DNA of 64,000 nt from Microbacterium sp. EST19A (GCF_019969685.1 NZ_JAHXYZ010000001.1:1178001-1242000), one strand, 5' to 3'. Positions 32,836 through 42,252 are shown, counted from the first letter of the stretch. Translations and numbers: made by a program. The notes: generated by a model from the letters alone, not told the origin.

Positions 32836-33083
32836 TCGTCGATCAGGTCGTGCTGCTCGGTCTCACCACGGCGCGCACGTTCGATCGCCGAGAGAAGACG
32901 CTCCGCACCGACGCGGTTCCGAAGCAGATACGCCGTCTCCGTGAGGGCGTCGTAGTCGTCCTTCGACATGATGACGGCATTTCCGCGGCGCGAGACCACC
33001 TCGACGGGTGCGTGGTCCTCGTTCACCTGCTGGATAAGACCGAACAGACCCTTGCGGGCTTCTGTAGCCGAGATCGCGGACAC
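32832..33083 (-). CDS. yefM: YefM-type antitoxin
   Basis: 83 aa Phd/YefM antitoxin: SATEARKGLFGLIQQVNEDH (DNA-binding N-terminal half), VEVVSRRGNAVIMSKDDYDA, and an acidic C-terminal tail that wraps the toxin. GTG start at 33083 with AGGGAGG upstream. It lies next to a palindromic operator for autorepression. Pair inserted between parts of one ABC importer. Confidence 0.92.
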   Translation of the reverse strand: MSAISATEARKGLFGLIQQVNEDHAPVEVVSRRGNAVIMSKDDYDALTETAYLLRNRVGAERLLSAIERARRGETEQHDLIDE

Positions 33084-33096
33084 CCTCTACCTCCCT

Positions 33097-33120
33097 AGTG
33101 GTACATCAAAGCGTACCACT
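33097..33120. promoter_or_regulatory. YefM operator
   Basis: AGTGGTAC (33097-33104) and GTACCACT (33113-33120), a perfect 8-bp inverted repeat with an 8-nt spacer, 14 bp upstream of the yefM GTG. Contains GTAC cores like other YefM sites. Confidence 0.75.
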
Positions 33121-33204
33121 TGGATGCGCGTGGAGCGCCTGCGCTGACAGACCCGGCCCCCGTCGCGCATGAGACGGGGGCCGGGAGTCGTCGCCGCGCG
33201 GGTG

Positions 33205-34038
33205 TCAGCCGACGATCTTCCGCTCGTCGTACCAGGGCGCGAGCCGGCGGCGCAGCACCGAGATGAGCAGCAGCGTCAGGTTCGCGATGATCACCATCAC
33301 CACCACCATCGCGATCGCCTCGTCCATGCGGAACTGGTAGGCGGCGAACTCGAGCAGGTGCCCCAGGCCACCGGTGCCGCCGAGGAACTCGCCGAGCACC
33401 TCTCCCGTGAAGCCGAGGGCGGCTCCGCGCTGGATGCCCGACAGGCTGTAGGGCAGGGTCGCCGGGAAGATGACCTTCCACCCGAGACTGATCCCCCGCG
33501 CGCCGTACACACGTGCGGCGTTGACGAGCGACGGACTCACGGTGACCGCACCCTCCATGGTGTTCAGCAGGATCGGGAACACCGCCAGCAGGATCACGAG
33601 GGCGATCTTCGACTCGCTGCCGAGCCCCAGCCCGAGGATGAAGAGCGGCGCGAGCGCCACCTTGGGCGTCGAGTAGAGCACCCACAGGAACGGCGCCACC
33701 ATGAACCGCAGCACCGGCGACCAGCCGACCGCCAGCCCCACGACCACGCCGACGACGATCGCGATGGCGAGGCCGATGAGCAGGTTCGTGACGCTGAAGA
33801 CGAAGGCCGACCAGAACTCCGGATCGACCATCAGGCCCCCGAACGCCACGGCGATCGCACTGGGTGCCGGCAGGAACGACGACGGCACGAGACCGAGCCA
33901 GCTCACCGCCGCCTCCCAGATCAGCAGCACCGCCGCGATGACGGCGATCAGGAGCAGCCCCCATCGGCCCTCGCCGGCACGCGCCACGCGCCGCGGCCGC
34001 ACGATGCGATGGGTTCCGGTGGCGGAGACGACGCTCAT
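33205..34038 (-). CDS. ABC transporter permease (SsuC/TauC type)
   Basis: 277 aa, six membrane segments. The EAA-type loop around ARVYGARGISLGWKVIFPATL is the site that contacts the ATPase. The N-terminus WGLLLIAVIAAVLLIWEAAV is the first segment. It overlaps the other permease gene (ATGA). It is the last gene of the operon starting at 39.06 kb. Confidence 0.88.
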   Translation of the reverse strand: MSVVSATGTHRIVRPRRVARAGEGRWGLLLIAVIAAVLLIWEAAVSWLGLVPSSFLPAPSAIAVAFGGLMVDPEFWSAFVFSVTNLLIGLAIAIVVGVVVGLAVGWSPVLRFMVAPFLWVLYSTPKVALAPLFILGLGLGSESKIALVILLAVFPILLNTMEGAVTVSPSLVNAARVYGARGISLGWKVIFPATLPYSLSGIQRGAALGFTGEVLGEFLGGTGGLGHLLEFAAYQFRMDEAIAMVVVMVIIANLTLLLISVLRRRLAPWYDERKIVG

Positions 34039-34868
34039 CGCTTGCCCTTCCTCGTCCACGGAGCGACTCCGCGCTCGATGGCGGTCACGACCTGGGTCAT
34101 GCCGACGCTCCACAGCACGACGATCGCGATCGCCGCGAACGCCTGGTCGGTCTGATAGGTGTTGGACGCCCGGATGATCAGGGCGCCCATCCCGCTCGAC
34201 GATCCCGCGAGCTCGGCGACGACCATGCCGATGGTGGCGAGCACCACGGCCTGGCGGAGACCCGCGAACAGGAACGGGATCGTCGACGGCAGGTACACCG
34301 AGCGGTACAGCCGCATCCGTCCCGCACCGTAGACGCGGGCCGCCCGGATGATCGACGGATTCGCCGTGCGCATGCCGGCGGCGACGTTGAGCAGGATCGG
34401 GAAGAGCGCGCTGATCGTCACGAGGAAGATCACCGGGCCGATGCCGAAGCCGAACCAGGCCTTCGCCAGAGGCTGGTAGGCGATCGACGGGGTGGCGTAG
34501 ATGGTCCACGCGATCGGGCCGACGACCCGGTCGACGGGCAGCGACGACCCCATGAGCAGGCCCACCGGGATGCCGACGACCACGGCGAGCGCGAAGCCCG
34601 AGAGCCAGGCCTGCACCGAGATCCCGGCGTTCGATGCGAGCGCGCCGCTCGACACGATCTCGCCGAACCCCTGCGCGATCGCCGAGGGCGGCGGGAGGAA
34701 CACGGGATTGATCCAGCCGAGGATCCCGACCACGAGCTGCCAGAGGAGCAGCAGCACGATCACCTCGATGGCGATGACCGCTGCCTTGCCGCGGGTGCTG
34801 AGACCCGCGAGCCAGGCGCCGACTCCGCCCTTGCCGTAGTTCGGGCCGGCCGCGAGGAGGGAGCTCAC
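34035..34868 (-). CDS. ABC transporter permease (SsuC/TauC type)
   Basis: 277 aa, same family as its neighbour, with [20 protein letters not shown] as the coupling loop. GTG start 34868 overlaps the ATPase stop (GTGA); the frame is open much further upstream inside the ATPase gene, which is a shadow. The two permeases form a heterodimeric pore, less common in this class than a homodimer. Confidence 0.87.
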   Translation of the reverse strand: MSSLLAAGPNYGKGGVGAWLAGLSTRGKAAVIAIEVIVLLLLWQLVVGILGWINPVFLPPPSAIAQGFGEIVSSGALASNAGISVQAWLSGFALAVVVGIPVGLLMGSSLPVDRVVGPIAWTIYATPSIAYQPLAKAWFGFGIGPVIFLVTISALFPILLNVAAGMRTANPSIIRAARVYGAGRMRLYRSVYLPSTIPFLFAGLRQAVVLATIGMVVAELAGSSSGMGALIIRASNTYQTDQAFAAIAIVVLWSVGMTQVVTAIERGVAPWTRKGKR

Positions 34869-35692
34869 TTCGACACCGCTGCCGCGGTCGCCTCGTCCTC
34901 GAGCGCCGCCCACAGGTGGTCGCGGAGCTCGAGAAAACGGGGATCGTGCTGCACGGCCCGCTCGGAGCGCGGACGCTCGAGACCGGTCGTGATGATCTCC
35001 TTGATCGCGCCGGGGTGACTCTTGAACACCACGATGCGGTCGCCGAGCAGGATCGCCTCCTCGATGGAATGCGTGATGAACAGCACCGTCTTGCCGGTGG
35101 CCTCGATGAGCTTCTCGATCTCGTCGCGCATCACCTCGCGGGTGAGGGCGTCGACGGCGCCGAGCGGCTCGTCCATCAGCAGGATGCGCGGCTGGGCGAC
35201 GAACGCCCGGGCGAGGCCGACGCGCTGCTGCATGCCGCCGGAGAGCTCGCGCGGATACGACGACTCGAATCCCTTGAGCCCCACCATGTCGATGGCCTCC
35301 TGCACGCGCTCGCGCCAGCCCTCGCCGTGCAGGCCCTTCTGCATCTCGAGCCCGAACTTCACGTTGTCGAACACGGTCCGCCACGGCAGCAGGGCATAGT
35401 CCTGGAAGACGACGGCCCGGTCGGGGCCGGGTCCGTCGACTTCCTTGCCATCGACGAGCACCGAGCCGGAGCTCGGCGCGACGAGGCCGGCGATGACGTT
35501 CATGAACGTCGTCTTTCCGCACCCCGACGGGCCGAGCACCGTGATGAACTCGCCTTCGAACACGTCGAGGTCGACGTCTTCGATGGCGATCAGCTTCTTT
35601 CCCGTCCGCGCCACGTCGTAGCTCACCGAGAGCCCGGTGACCGAGATCAGCGGGACCGCCGATTCTCGCGCGGTGTCTTTCACGTCAGTCAT
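34865..35692 (-). CDS. ABC transporter ATPase (SsuB/TauB type)
   Basis: 275 aa. Walker [12 protein letters not shown]-loop [13 protein letters not shown] (typical of this class), signature [15 protein letters not shown], Walker [14 protein letters not shown]-loop ITHSIEEA. Drives the two permeases and probably uses the binding protein at 31.4 kb. Belongs to the same operon as the LLM enzyme and the hydantoinase-like gene (41-bp gap). Confidence 0.9.
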   Translation of the reverse strand: MTDVKDTARESAVPLISVTGLSVSYDVARTGKKLIAIEDVDLDVFEGEFITVLGPSGCGKTTFMNVIAGLVAPSSGSVLVDGKEVDGPGPDRAVVFQDYALLPWRTVFDNVKFGLEMQKGLHGEGWRERVQEAIDMVGLKGFESSYPRELSGGMQQRVGLARAFVAQPRILLMDEPLGAVDALTREVMRDEIEKLIEATGKTVLFITHSIEEAILLGDRIVVFKSHPGAIKEIITTGLERPRSERAVQHDPRFLELRDHLWAALEDEATAAAVSK

Positions 35693-35733
35693 CGTGCACC
35701 TCTCGTTGTCATCCGTCGCGCGGTGGTGCGCGT

Positions 35734-36708
35734 TTATCGCAGCTTAGGAAGCACTTCGGTGCCGAGGAGCTCGATCTGCTCGAAGAACCGATCGAACTTG
35801 AAGCGGAAGTCGAAGACGAGGTGCTCCGTGCCGACCTCCTCGAAGCGCCGGATCTGATCGACGGCCTCGTCGGGGCTGCCGACGATCAGCTGTCCCTCGA
35901 GGTCCTCGACGGTCTCGAAGCTGCCGGACGGCGGCTTCACCGCGAACTTCGCCTTGTTCGCCCAGGCCAGGAGCCCAGGGATGTTGACGTGCTTGAGCGC
36001 CTCTTCGCGGGTGTCCTCGATCGACGTCGGCGGGATGACGGCGATGGTCGGCATCGGCCGGCCGTTCTCGTCGGTCATCTCGCGCATCGTCTTGATGCGC
36101 TTCTCCATCGTGAGGAGTCCCGTGCGTCCCGGCATCCATCCGTCGGCGAACTCCGCGGCGAGGCGGGCCGAGCGCGGCGTCGCGCCGCAGTACCAGAAGG
36201 GGATGCGGCCGCCGACCGGCTTCGGCTCGATGGTCACGTTCTCGAAGGAGAAGATGCCGTCGTCGTAGGTGACGTCGTTCTCGGTGAACACGCGACGCAG
36301 GATCTCGGCGTTCGAGCGCACCATCTCGACCCGATCGAGGTCGCCCCAGCCGATCGCGTCGAACTCGTGGTCGAAGGTGCCGGCACCGAAGCCGAGGATG
36401 AGGCGCGGTCCGAGCAGCTGCGTCATCGTGCCCGCCATGAGGGCGGTGACGAGCGGATGCCGGAACGGGATGAGCGAACCGGTGCCGAGCTCGATCTTGT
36501 CGGTCACTGCTCCGATCGCGGTGAGAGTGGTGAGCGCGTCGTAGAACGTGCGGTTGGGCTTCTCCATCTCGCCGTGCGGCTCGAAGACCAGGTGGTCGCG
36601 CACCCAGACGGAGTCGAATCCGAAGCTCTCGGCGAGCTTGGATCCCTCCAGGAGCTTCTCCTTGCTCGCCTCCTCGCCGAAGTGCGGCAGCAGCAGTCCG
36701 AATTTCAT
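35734..36708 (-). CDS. LLM-class (luciferase-like) flavin or F420-dependent oxidoreductase
   Basis: 324 aa TIM barrel. It starts [30 protein letters not shown] and [17 protein letters not shown] are luciferase-like motifs. Such enzymes are either FMNH2 monooxygenases or F420-dependent hydride transferases; the surrounding F420 genes favour the second, but this is not proved. It sits 1 bp after the hydantoinase-like stop and before the importer genes. A reductase plus a cyclic-amide hydrolase suggests reductive ring opening. Confidence 0.85.
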   Translation of the reverse strand: MKFGLLLPHFGEEASKEKLLEGSKLAESFGFDSVWVRDHLVFEPHGEMEKPNRTFYDALTTLTAIGAVTDKIELGTGSLIPFRHPLVTALMAGTMTQLLGPRLILGFGAGTFDHEFDAIGWGDLDRVEMVRSNAEILRRVFTENDVTYDDGIFSFENVTIEPKPVGGRIPFWYCGATPRSARLAAEFADGWMPGRTGLLTMEKRIKTMREMTDENGRPMPTIAVIPPTSIEDTREEALKHVNIPGLLAWANKAKFAVKPPSGSFETVEDLEGQLIVGSPDEAVDQIRRFEEVGTEHLVFDFRFKFDRFFEQIELLGTEVLPKLR

Positions 36709-36709
36709 G

Positions 36710-38116
36710 TCAGTTCCCTTCCGCGGCGAATGCCGCTCTGTCTTCCGCCGAGGCGGCGAGCTTTCCGAAAGCGGGGTCTCCGACGACCTCGTCGTCGACG
36801 TACACGTCGGTCCCGCGGACGAGGGTCCGCTGGATGCGCGCGCTGATGGTGCGGCCGTCGTACGGCGTCCAGCCGATCTTCGACAGCACGCCGTCGTTCG
36901 TGATCGTCCACTCGTCGGCGAGATCGGCGATGACGATGTCGGCATCCGCTCCGATCGAGAGAGATCCCTTGACGCCCTCCAGGCCGAACTTGGCGGCCGG
37001 GATGTGCGCCACCATGTCGATCGCGCGCTGCAGGTCGAGCTCGCCCTTGTTCACCGCGTCGAGCATGAGCTCGTAGTAGTACTGGATGCCGGGGGTGCCG
37101 GTGTGCGAGCTCCACATCTGCGTCCAGCCGACCTCCTTCTCCTCACGCGTGTGCGGGGCGTGGTCGCTGGCGGCGATGTCGATCGTGCCGTCGCGCATGC
37201 CCTCCCAGACCGCGGCGCGGTTGTCGTCGGGCACCCAGTAGCTGAGCGCGTAGGGTCCGAGCGTCTCGACGTCGTTCCAGGTCGAGAGGAACGGCGCCCA
37301 GTGGTTGACCTCACAGGTCACGTCGATGCCGTTCTGCTTCGCGCGGCGCACCGCCTCGATGGAGCGGCGGGTCTGGATGTGCGCGATGTGCACGGGGCAG
37401 CCGGACGCTTCGGCGAGGCGCAGCACGACGTCGATCGCGGTGTCCCAGATGACGCCTTCACGGGCGGCATAGGCGGAGGCGTAGCCCTGCGGGGTGTTCT
37501 CGCCGCGGGCGAGGTAGGCGCCCTCGATGTAGTCCATCAGCGCCTGGTCGTGCGGGTGCACGATGAAGCGCTTCCCGGTCTGGGCGATGTGATCCATGAT
37601 CTCGAGCAGGTGTCCGTGATCATGGATGCCGGTGCCCGCGGGGTGGGGGTAGTCGCGACCCGTGTCCACGACCATGTAGATCTTGTAGGCGCGGATACCC
37701 ATCTCGCTCATGCCCGCGATCTCGTCGAACTTCGTCGGCGCCGGGTTGTGGTTCCAGTCGACGATCGACGATTCCTCGTATCGGTTGAACACATCGGTCA
37801 GCGTCGCGACATCCGTCGTCGGCGGCTTGAGGTTCGGCATCCCGAACATGGTGGTGACGCCGCCGGCGGCGGCCTGCAGACTCGTCGTGTAGATGTCGTC
37901 CTTGTGCTCGTAGCCGGGTTCGCGGGTGTGCACGTGCACGTCGACCATGCCGGGGAGCACGAGCTTGCCCGTCGCGTCGATCGTGCGCTCGGCCGCGATC
38001 TCGGTGCCTGCCGCCACGATGCCGGCGATCTTGCCGTCGGCGACGAGCAGGTCGGCGACGACCGGTCCTGCCGGGGTGACGACGGTGCCGCCGGTGATCT
38101 TCAGTTCCACGCTCAT
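36710..38116 (-). CDS. Dihydropyrimidinase/allantoinase/dihydroorotase-family hydrolase
   Basis: 468 aa cyclic-amidohydrolase. N-terminal GGTVVTPAGPVVADLLVADG, then the binuclear metal site GMVDVHVHTREPGYEHKDD (HxH), a conserved Lys candidate in IRAYKIYMVV (carboxylated Lys position), HPHD, HIAHIQT and ASDHAPHTREEK (metal Asp). These enzymes open six- or five-membered cyclic amides such as dihydropyrimidines, hydantoin or allantoin. No purine or pyrimidine genes are nearby, so a foreign or unusual heterocycle is possible. Overlaps the alpha/beta-hydrolase stop by 4 bp. Confidence 0.88.
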   Translation of the reverse strand: MSVELKITGGTVVTPAGPVVADLLVADGKIAGIVAAGTEIAAERTIDATGKLVLPGMVDVHVHTREPGYEHKDDIYTTSLQAAAGGVTTMFGMPNLKPPTTDVATLTDVFNRYEESSIVDWNHNPAPTKFDEIAGMSEMGIRAYKIYMVVDTGRDYPHPAGTGIHDHGHLLEIMDHIAQTGKRFIVHPHDQALMDYIEGAYLARGENTPQGYASAYAAREGVIWDTAIDVVLRLAEASGCPVHIAHIQTRRSIEAVRRAKQNGIDVTCEVNHWAPFLSTWNDVETLGPYALSYWVPDDNRAAVWEGMRDGTIDIAASDHAPHTREEKEVGWTQMWSSHTGTPGIQYYYELMLDAVNKGELDLQRAIDMVAHIPAAKFGLEGVKGSLSIGADADIVIADLADEWTITNDGVLSKIGWTPYDGRTISARIQRTLVRGTDVYVDDEVVGDPAFGKLAASAEDRAAFAAEGN

Positions 38117-39063
38117 CGCGCGACCTCCTCTTGATGGATCGACTCGCCGATCGCGAGCGACGGGTTGACCCGGTGGACCAGATGCGCCGGGCGCACGTAT
38201 TGGTCGAACCAGCCGACGATGACCGGCGTGGTCTGCTCCCAGTAGGCGTCGTACGCCGCATAGTGCGTCGTGTGCCGCTGCATGATGAGCTGCTTCGGTC
38301 CGCGCGCGGCCTCGTACAGCGCCTCGGCGTGGTGGGTGGGCGTGGTCGCGTCGCCCTCCACCCCGATCACCAGGAGCGGGGTGGTGAGCCGCGCGGCGGC
38401 CTCGATCGGGCGGTAGGCGATGATCCCCTCGGCGCACGCGAGCGGTACGGCGGTCGGGATGCGGTCGTCGACATCCGCCTTGATCTTCGTCGCGCGGCGC
38501 TCGGCCGTCGGGATCATGATCTCCTCGCGGGGGTGCACGATGCGGCCCTCCCCCGTGGCGACGCGCTGACGGCGGTCGTCCTCGAGCGACTTCTGGAAGT
38601 CGAGCCATTCGTACTCGCTGCGCATGCGGTGCAGCCAGTCCTCACCGTCGGCGACGGGCACCTGGCTGACGGCGGCCTTGATGCGCGGGTCGGCGTCTGC
38701 GAGCAGCACGGCGTTGCCGCCGCCGGTGCCCCCGGTGCCGAAGACCCCGATCGCGTCGGCGATCACGTCGTCGCGCGTCGTGAGGTAGGTGACGGCGTTG
38801 ACCAGGTCCTCCAGCTGCCAGGCCGGCGACAGGTAGCCGCGGTCGCCCTCGGAGTCGCCGAAGCCGCGGTAGTCGATGACGAGCACGGCGAAGCCGGCCT
38901 CGACCAGTGCCTCGTGATAGCGGACGTAGAGCTTGGCATCCTTGAGCCCGAGCCAGCCCGGTCCCTGCACGATCGCGCGGTGGGGGCCGGCGTGATCGGG
39001 GGTCCGCCAGACGGCGGAGATGCGCTGACCCTCGCTGAAGTACGACACGGATGTGGTCTGCAT
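38113..39063 (-). CDS. Alpha/beta-hydrolase-fold protein with serine nucleophile replaced
   Basis: 316 aa. The fold is clear: oxyanion-side VQGPGWLGLKDAK, YRGFGDSEGDRG, the nucleophile elbow IGVFGTGGTGGGN (residues 105-117), the acid region VIGVEGDATTPTHHAEA and C-terminal RHTTHYAAYD. In related proteins the elbow is GTSYGG-like; here Gly111 stands where the Ser should be. The acid and His remain. It may be inactive as an esterase or use another mechanism. First gene of the operon down to 33.2 kb; ATG follows GAGAGGAACCC. Confidence 0.8.
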   Translation of the reverse strand: MQTTSVSYFSEGQRISAVWRTPDHAGPHRAIVQGPGWLGLKDAKLYVRYHEALVEAGFAVLVIDYRGFGDSEGDRGYLSPAWQLEDLVNAVTYLTTRDDVIADAIGVFGTGGTGGGNAVLLADADPRIKAAVSQVPVADGEDWLHRMRSEYEWLDFQKSLEDDRRQRVATGEGRIVHPREEIMIPTAERRATKIKADVDDRIPTAVPLACAEGIIAYRPIEAAARLTTPLLVIGVEGDATTPTHHAEALYEAARGPKQLIMQRHTTHYAAYDAYWEQTTPVIVGWFDQYVRPAHLVHRVNPSLAIGESIHQEEVAR

Positions 39064-39141
39064 GGGTTCCTCTCGGCTGAACGCGGCTCTGCGATCGGGT
39101 GATCTGCGCCGCTTCGGTGTGGCCTGCTTCATCATGACCCA

Positions 39142-39159
39142 TTTTGGATCCAGAATCCA
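39142..39159. promoter_or_regulatory. Regulon operator site C
   Basis: TTTTGGATCCAGAATCCA, 79 bp upstream of the alpha/beta-hydrolase ATG in the divergent gap with the FecB-like gene. Matches sites A, B and E in the GGATnC-n-GnATCC frame. Confidence 0.78.
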
Positions 39160-39165
39160 GTATTG

Positions 39166-39183
39166 ATTTGGATCCAGAATCCG
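39166..39183. promoter_or_regulatory. Regulon operator site D
   Basis: ATTTGGATCCAGAATCCG, a direct repeat of site C with a 24-bp offset, about two helical turns. 113 bp upstream of the FecB-like ATG. Confidence 0.75.
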
Positions 39184-39295
39184 GAGTAGCATGACGGCAT
39201 CCCGTCGGCCCGATTGGCCGGCGCACGGTGGTCCCGATCTGGACTGCGACGCGCTTCCGTTTGCGCCCTGCGCCCGCCTCGTCGTTCGGAGAACC

Positions 39296-40276
39296 ATGTC
39301 TGCCACCACTCGCGCCCTCTGCGCCGCCCCCGCCGCCGCCCTCCTCCTCGCCGCCGCCCTGAGCGGCTGCGCGGGCACACCGACGACCTCGGCCGCGGCA
39401 TCCGACGAGAAGACGCTCACGATCGACAACTGCGGCACCGAGCTGACGATCGACGCTCCGCCGCAGCGGATCCTGACGATCAAGTCGTCGACCCTCGAGC
39501 TGGCGCTCGCCCTGGGCGCCGGCGACCGGATCATCGGCTCGGCCTTCTCGGACGGCCCTCTCCCCGAGGAGCTCGCGGCGGATGCCGACGGCATCCCGAT
39601 CGTCTCCGAGAAGGTGCCGTCGCAGGAGGCGACCCTCGAGCTCGAGCCCGACCTGGTCTTCGCCGGGTGGGAGTCGAACTTCTCGATCGAGGGCGTCGGC
39701 GAGCGCGCCGAGCTGCAGAAGCTCGGCGTCACGACCTACGTCGCTCCCGCCGCCTGCAAGGCTCCCGGCTACATGCCGGATCCGCTCACCTTCGACACGG
39801 TCTTCGACGGTTTCGCCGAAGCCGGCGAGCTCCTCGGAGAGACGGATGCCGCGGCGACGCTGATCTCCGACCAGCGCGCGCAACTCGAAGCCATCGCCCC
39901 CGACGATCGCGGGCTCTCGGCGGTCTGGTACTCCTCCGGCACCGACCAGCCGTTCGTCGGTGCGGGCATCGGCGCCCCGCAGATGATCATGGACGCCGCG
40001 GGCCTCGACAACGTCTTCGCCGACGTCGACGACACCTGGACGTCGACCTCCTGGGAGCTGATCGCCGACGCCGATCCCGACGTGATCGTGCTGGTGGATG
40101 CCGCGTGGAACACCGCCGCCTCGAAGATCGCCCTGCTGACGGCGAACCCGATCACCGCACAGCTCGACGCCGTGAAGAACGGGCGCTACGTGATCGTCGA
40201 CTTCCCGGCGACCGAGGCCGGCATCCGCAACGTCGACGCGGTGGACTCGATCGTGACCCAGCTGGGAGAGCTGTGA
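39296..40276 (+). CDS. FecB-like substrate-binding lipoprotein, proposed F420-0/Fo importer
   Basis: 326 aa with lipobox LSGC near residue 25. It is a helical-backbone (vitamin B12/siderophore class) binding protein: RILTIKSSTLELALALGAGD and ADPDVIVLVDAAW. A three-gene FecBCD-like cassette next to cofE, fgd and F420 enzymes is the context in which an F420-0 transporter was proposed for actinobacteria (TIGR03868/03869/03873, as I recall). Iron-siderophore or cobalamin uptake remains possible. ATG follows TTCGGAGAACC; overlaps the permease GTG. Confidence 0.8.
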   Translation: MSATTRALCAAPAAALLLAAALSGCAGTPTTSAAASDEKTLTIDNCGTELTIDAPPQRILTIKSSTLELALALGAGDRIIGSAFSDGPLPEELAADADGIPIVSEKVPSQEATLELEPDLVFAGWESNFSIEGVGERAELQKLGVTTYVAPAACKAPGYMPDPLTFDTVFDGFAEAGELLGETDAAATLISDQRAQLEAIAPDDRGLSAVWYSSGTDQPFVGAGIGAPQMIMDAAGLDNVFADVDDTWTSTSWELIADADPDVIVLVDAAWNTAASKIALLTANPITAQLDAVKNGRYVIVDFPATEAGIRNVDAVDSIVTQLGEL

Positions 40277-41340
40277 GCGTCGCGGTCGCCGTGCCGATGG
40301 CGACCGCTGCCGCTCCTCCTCGCGCCGCCCGGAAGCGCAGCCGGACAGCATCCGCCGTCACCGTGCTGATGCTCGCCCTCGCGGGCACGGTGGTCGCGGC
40401 CGTCGCGATCGGGCCCGCCGCCGTCTCCCCCGCCGAACTGGCGGCGAGCGTCTGGTCGCACCTGACCGGTGCAGCGAGCGGTCTCTCCCCGATCCGCGAC
40501 GCGATCATCTGGGAGGGACGCGTGCCCCGCGTGCTCACAGCGGCTGCGGTGGGTGGCGGTCTCGCCCTGTGCGGCGCCGTGATGCAGGCCCTCACCCACA
40601 ACCCGCTCGCCGACCCGTACCTGCTCGGGCTCTCGTCGGGCGCCTCGACGGGCGCGGTGATCGTGATCGTGCTGGGTGCCGCGGTGGCCCTGCCGTTCGC
40701 GGCCTTCGCCGGGGCGCTGATCGCCCTGGCCTTGACTCTCGGCCTGTCGCGCGCTGCGGGTTCGGCGACCTCGACCGCGGTCGTGCTCGCGGGCCTCGCC
40801 GTCTCGGCCGTGCTGTCGGCGCTGACGAGCCTGGTGATCTTCTGGAGCGCGACGAACGACAGCTACCGTGAGATCCTCAGCTGGCTGCTCGGCTCGCTCG
40901 GCGGTGCGGATTGGGCGGATGCTGCGCTGGCCGGCGCCGCGGTGGTCGTCTGCGCGGTGCCGCTGCTCGCGTCGGCGCGGCCGCTCGACAGCCTCGCGCT
41001 CGGCGACACCGCCGCCGAGGCGCTCGGCATCCCGGTGGTGCGGGTGCGCGTGCTGCTGTTCGTGTGCACCGCGCTGCTGACCGGGGCGCTCGTCGCCGTG
41101 AGCGGATCGATCGGCTTCGTGGGCCTGATCCTGCCGCACGCGGTGCGCGCGGTCGTCGGTGCGAGGCATCGCGCCGTGCTTCCCGTGTCTCTGCTCGCGG
41201 GGGCGGTCTTCCTGATCTGGGCCGACACGATCGCCCGCACGGTGTTCGAACCGCGCGAGCTGCCGGTCGGGATCGTCACTGCGCTGATCGGCGGACCGGT
41301 GTTCGCGCTGCTCCTGCTGCGGAAGAAGACGCGATCATGA
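40273..41340 (+). CDS. FecCD-family permease of the proposed F420-0/Fo importer
   Basis: 355 aa from GTG 40273 (overlap with the binding-protein TGA). About nine to ten membrane segments; signatures GRVPRVLTAAAVGGGLALCG, MQALTHNPLADPYLLGLSSG and SIGFVGLILPHAVRAVVG are those of the BtuC/FecCD family. Ends in KKTRS and overlaps the ATPase ATG. Confidence 0.88.
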   Translation: MSVAVAVPMATAAAPPRAARKRSRTASAVTVLMLALAGTVVAAVAIGPAAVSPAELAASVWSHLTGAASGLSPIRDAIIWEGRVPRVLTAAAVGGGLALCGAVMQALTHNPLADPYLLGLSSGASTGAVIVIVLGAAVALPFAAFAGALIALALTLGLSRAAGSATSTAVVLAGLAVSAVLSALTSLVIFWSATNDSYREILSWLLGSLGGADWADAALAGAAVVVCAVPLLASARPLDSLALGDTAAEALGIPVVRVRVLLFVCTALLTGALVAVSGSIGFVGLILPHAVRAVVGARHRAVLPVSLLAGAVFLIWADTIARTVFEPRELPVGIVTALIGGPVFALLLLRKKTRS

Positions 41341-42131
41341 CGGGGCTGGACGCCCGCGGCATCCGCTTCGCCCACGGTGCGCGGATGATCCTCGACGGGG
41401 TGGACATCACAGCGCCGGACGGCGCCGTCACAGCTTTGCTGGGGCCGAACGGGTCCGGGAAGAGCACGCTGCTGCGGCTCATCGCCGGAACTCTGCGCGG
41501 CGAGCTGGAGGCACTGTCGCTCGACGGTTCGTCGCTCCCCGAGATGCGGCGTCGCGCACGAGCGCAGCGGGTCGCTCTGGTCGAGCAGGAGTGGGCACCG
41601 GCCGAGGGCATGACCGGGCGGGACATCGTCGGCCTCGGTCGCCTGCCGCATCGGGGCTGGCTGTCGTTCGACGATCAGGAGACGGATGCCGCCATCACCG
41701 ATGCGGCCCTGATGCGCGCGGGCGCTTTCGAGTTCGCCGAGCGCGACGGAGCGACCCTCTCCGGCGGGGAGCGGCAGCGGCTGAATCTGGCGAGAGCCCT
41801 CGCCCAACAGCCGCAGTTGCTGCTGTGCGACGAGCCGACCAACCACCTCGACATCCGGGCGCAGCTCGACGCGCTGGCGCTGCTGCGCTCTCTGGCCGAC
41901 GACGGGATGACCGTGGTCGCCGCGCTGCACGACCTCAATCACGCGGCCGCTTTCGCCGATCGGATCGTCGTGGTGGCCGACGGTCACGTGCAGGCGGCGG
42001 GGTCACCGGCCGAGGTGCTGACGCGCGAGCTCATTTTCCGCGTGTGGCAGGTCGACACCGAGGTGCTGGTGCGACCGGGGAGCGATCGCCCGCTGATCGT
42101 GTTCGACACGGCGCCGGTGCTCGTGCGCTGA
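41337..42131 (+). CDS. FecE/BtuD-type ATPase of the proposed F420-0/Fo importer
   Basis: 264 aa. Walker A LGPNGSGKST, signature LSGGERQRLNLARAL, Walker B LLLCDEPTNHLD, H-loop ALHDLNHAAAF. Third gene of the cassette. It converges on cofD with a 121-bp gap containing a long inverted repeat. Confidence 0.9.
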   Translation: MTGLDARGIRFAHGARMILDGVDITAPDGAVTALLGPNGSGKSTLLRLIAGTLRGELEALSLDGSSLPEMRRRARAQRVALVEQEWAPAEGMTGRDIVGLGRLPHRGWLSFDDQETDAAITDAALMRAGAFEFAERDGATLSGGERQRLNLARALAQQPQLLLCDEPTNHLDIRAQLDALALLRSLADDGMTVVAALHDLNHAAAFADRIVVVADGHVQAAGSPAEVLTRELIFRVWQVDTEVLVRPGSDRPLIVFDTAPVLVR

Positions 42132-42135
42132 GGCT

Positions 42136-42227
42136 GTTCCGGTCGCCGTTGCTGCCGTCGCGCCGGGTTCCGGGCGCAGTTGCTGCCGCCTCGACGGATC
42201 CCGGGCGGCAGATTCTGCGACCGGAAC
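42136..42227. terminator. Long-range inverted repeat between the converging importer and cofD units
   Basis: GTTCCGGTCGC (42136-42146) and GCGACCGGAAC (42217-42227) are perfect 11-bp arms 70 nt apart, with GTTGCTGCCG directly repeated inside. Probable bidirectional terminator. Confidence 0.5.
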
Positions 42228-42252
42228 GATGTGATCCCCTCCGGAGGCGCGC

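Noticed and set aside
36700..36715. Frameshift between the LLM gene and the hydantoinase-like gene
   Set aside because: Both proteins are complete at their ends; a 1-bp gap between stop and start is ordinary operon packing.
39296..42131. Plain siderophore or cobalamin importer
   Set aside because: Not excluded, but no siderophore or B12 genes are nearby and the F420 genes are adjacent, so the F420-0/Fo reading is preferred.
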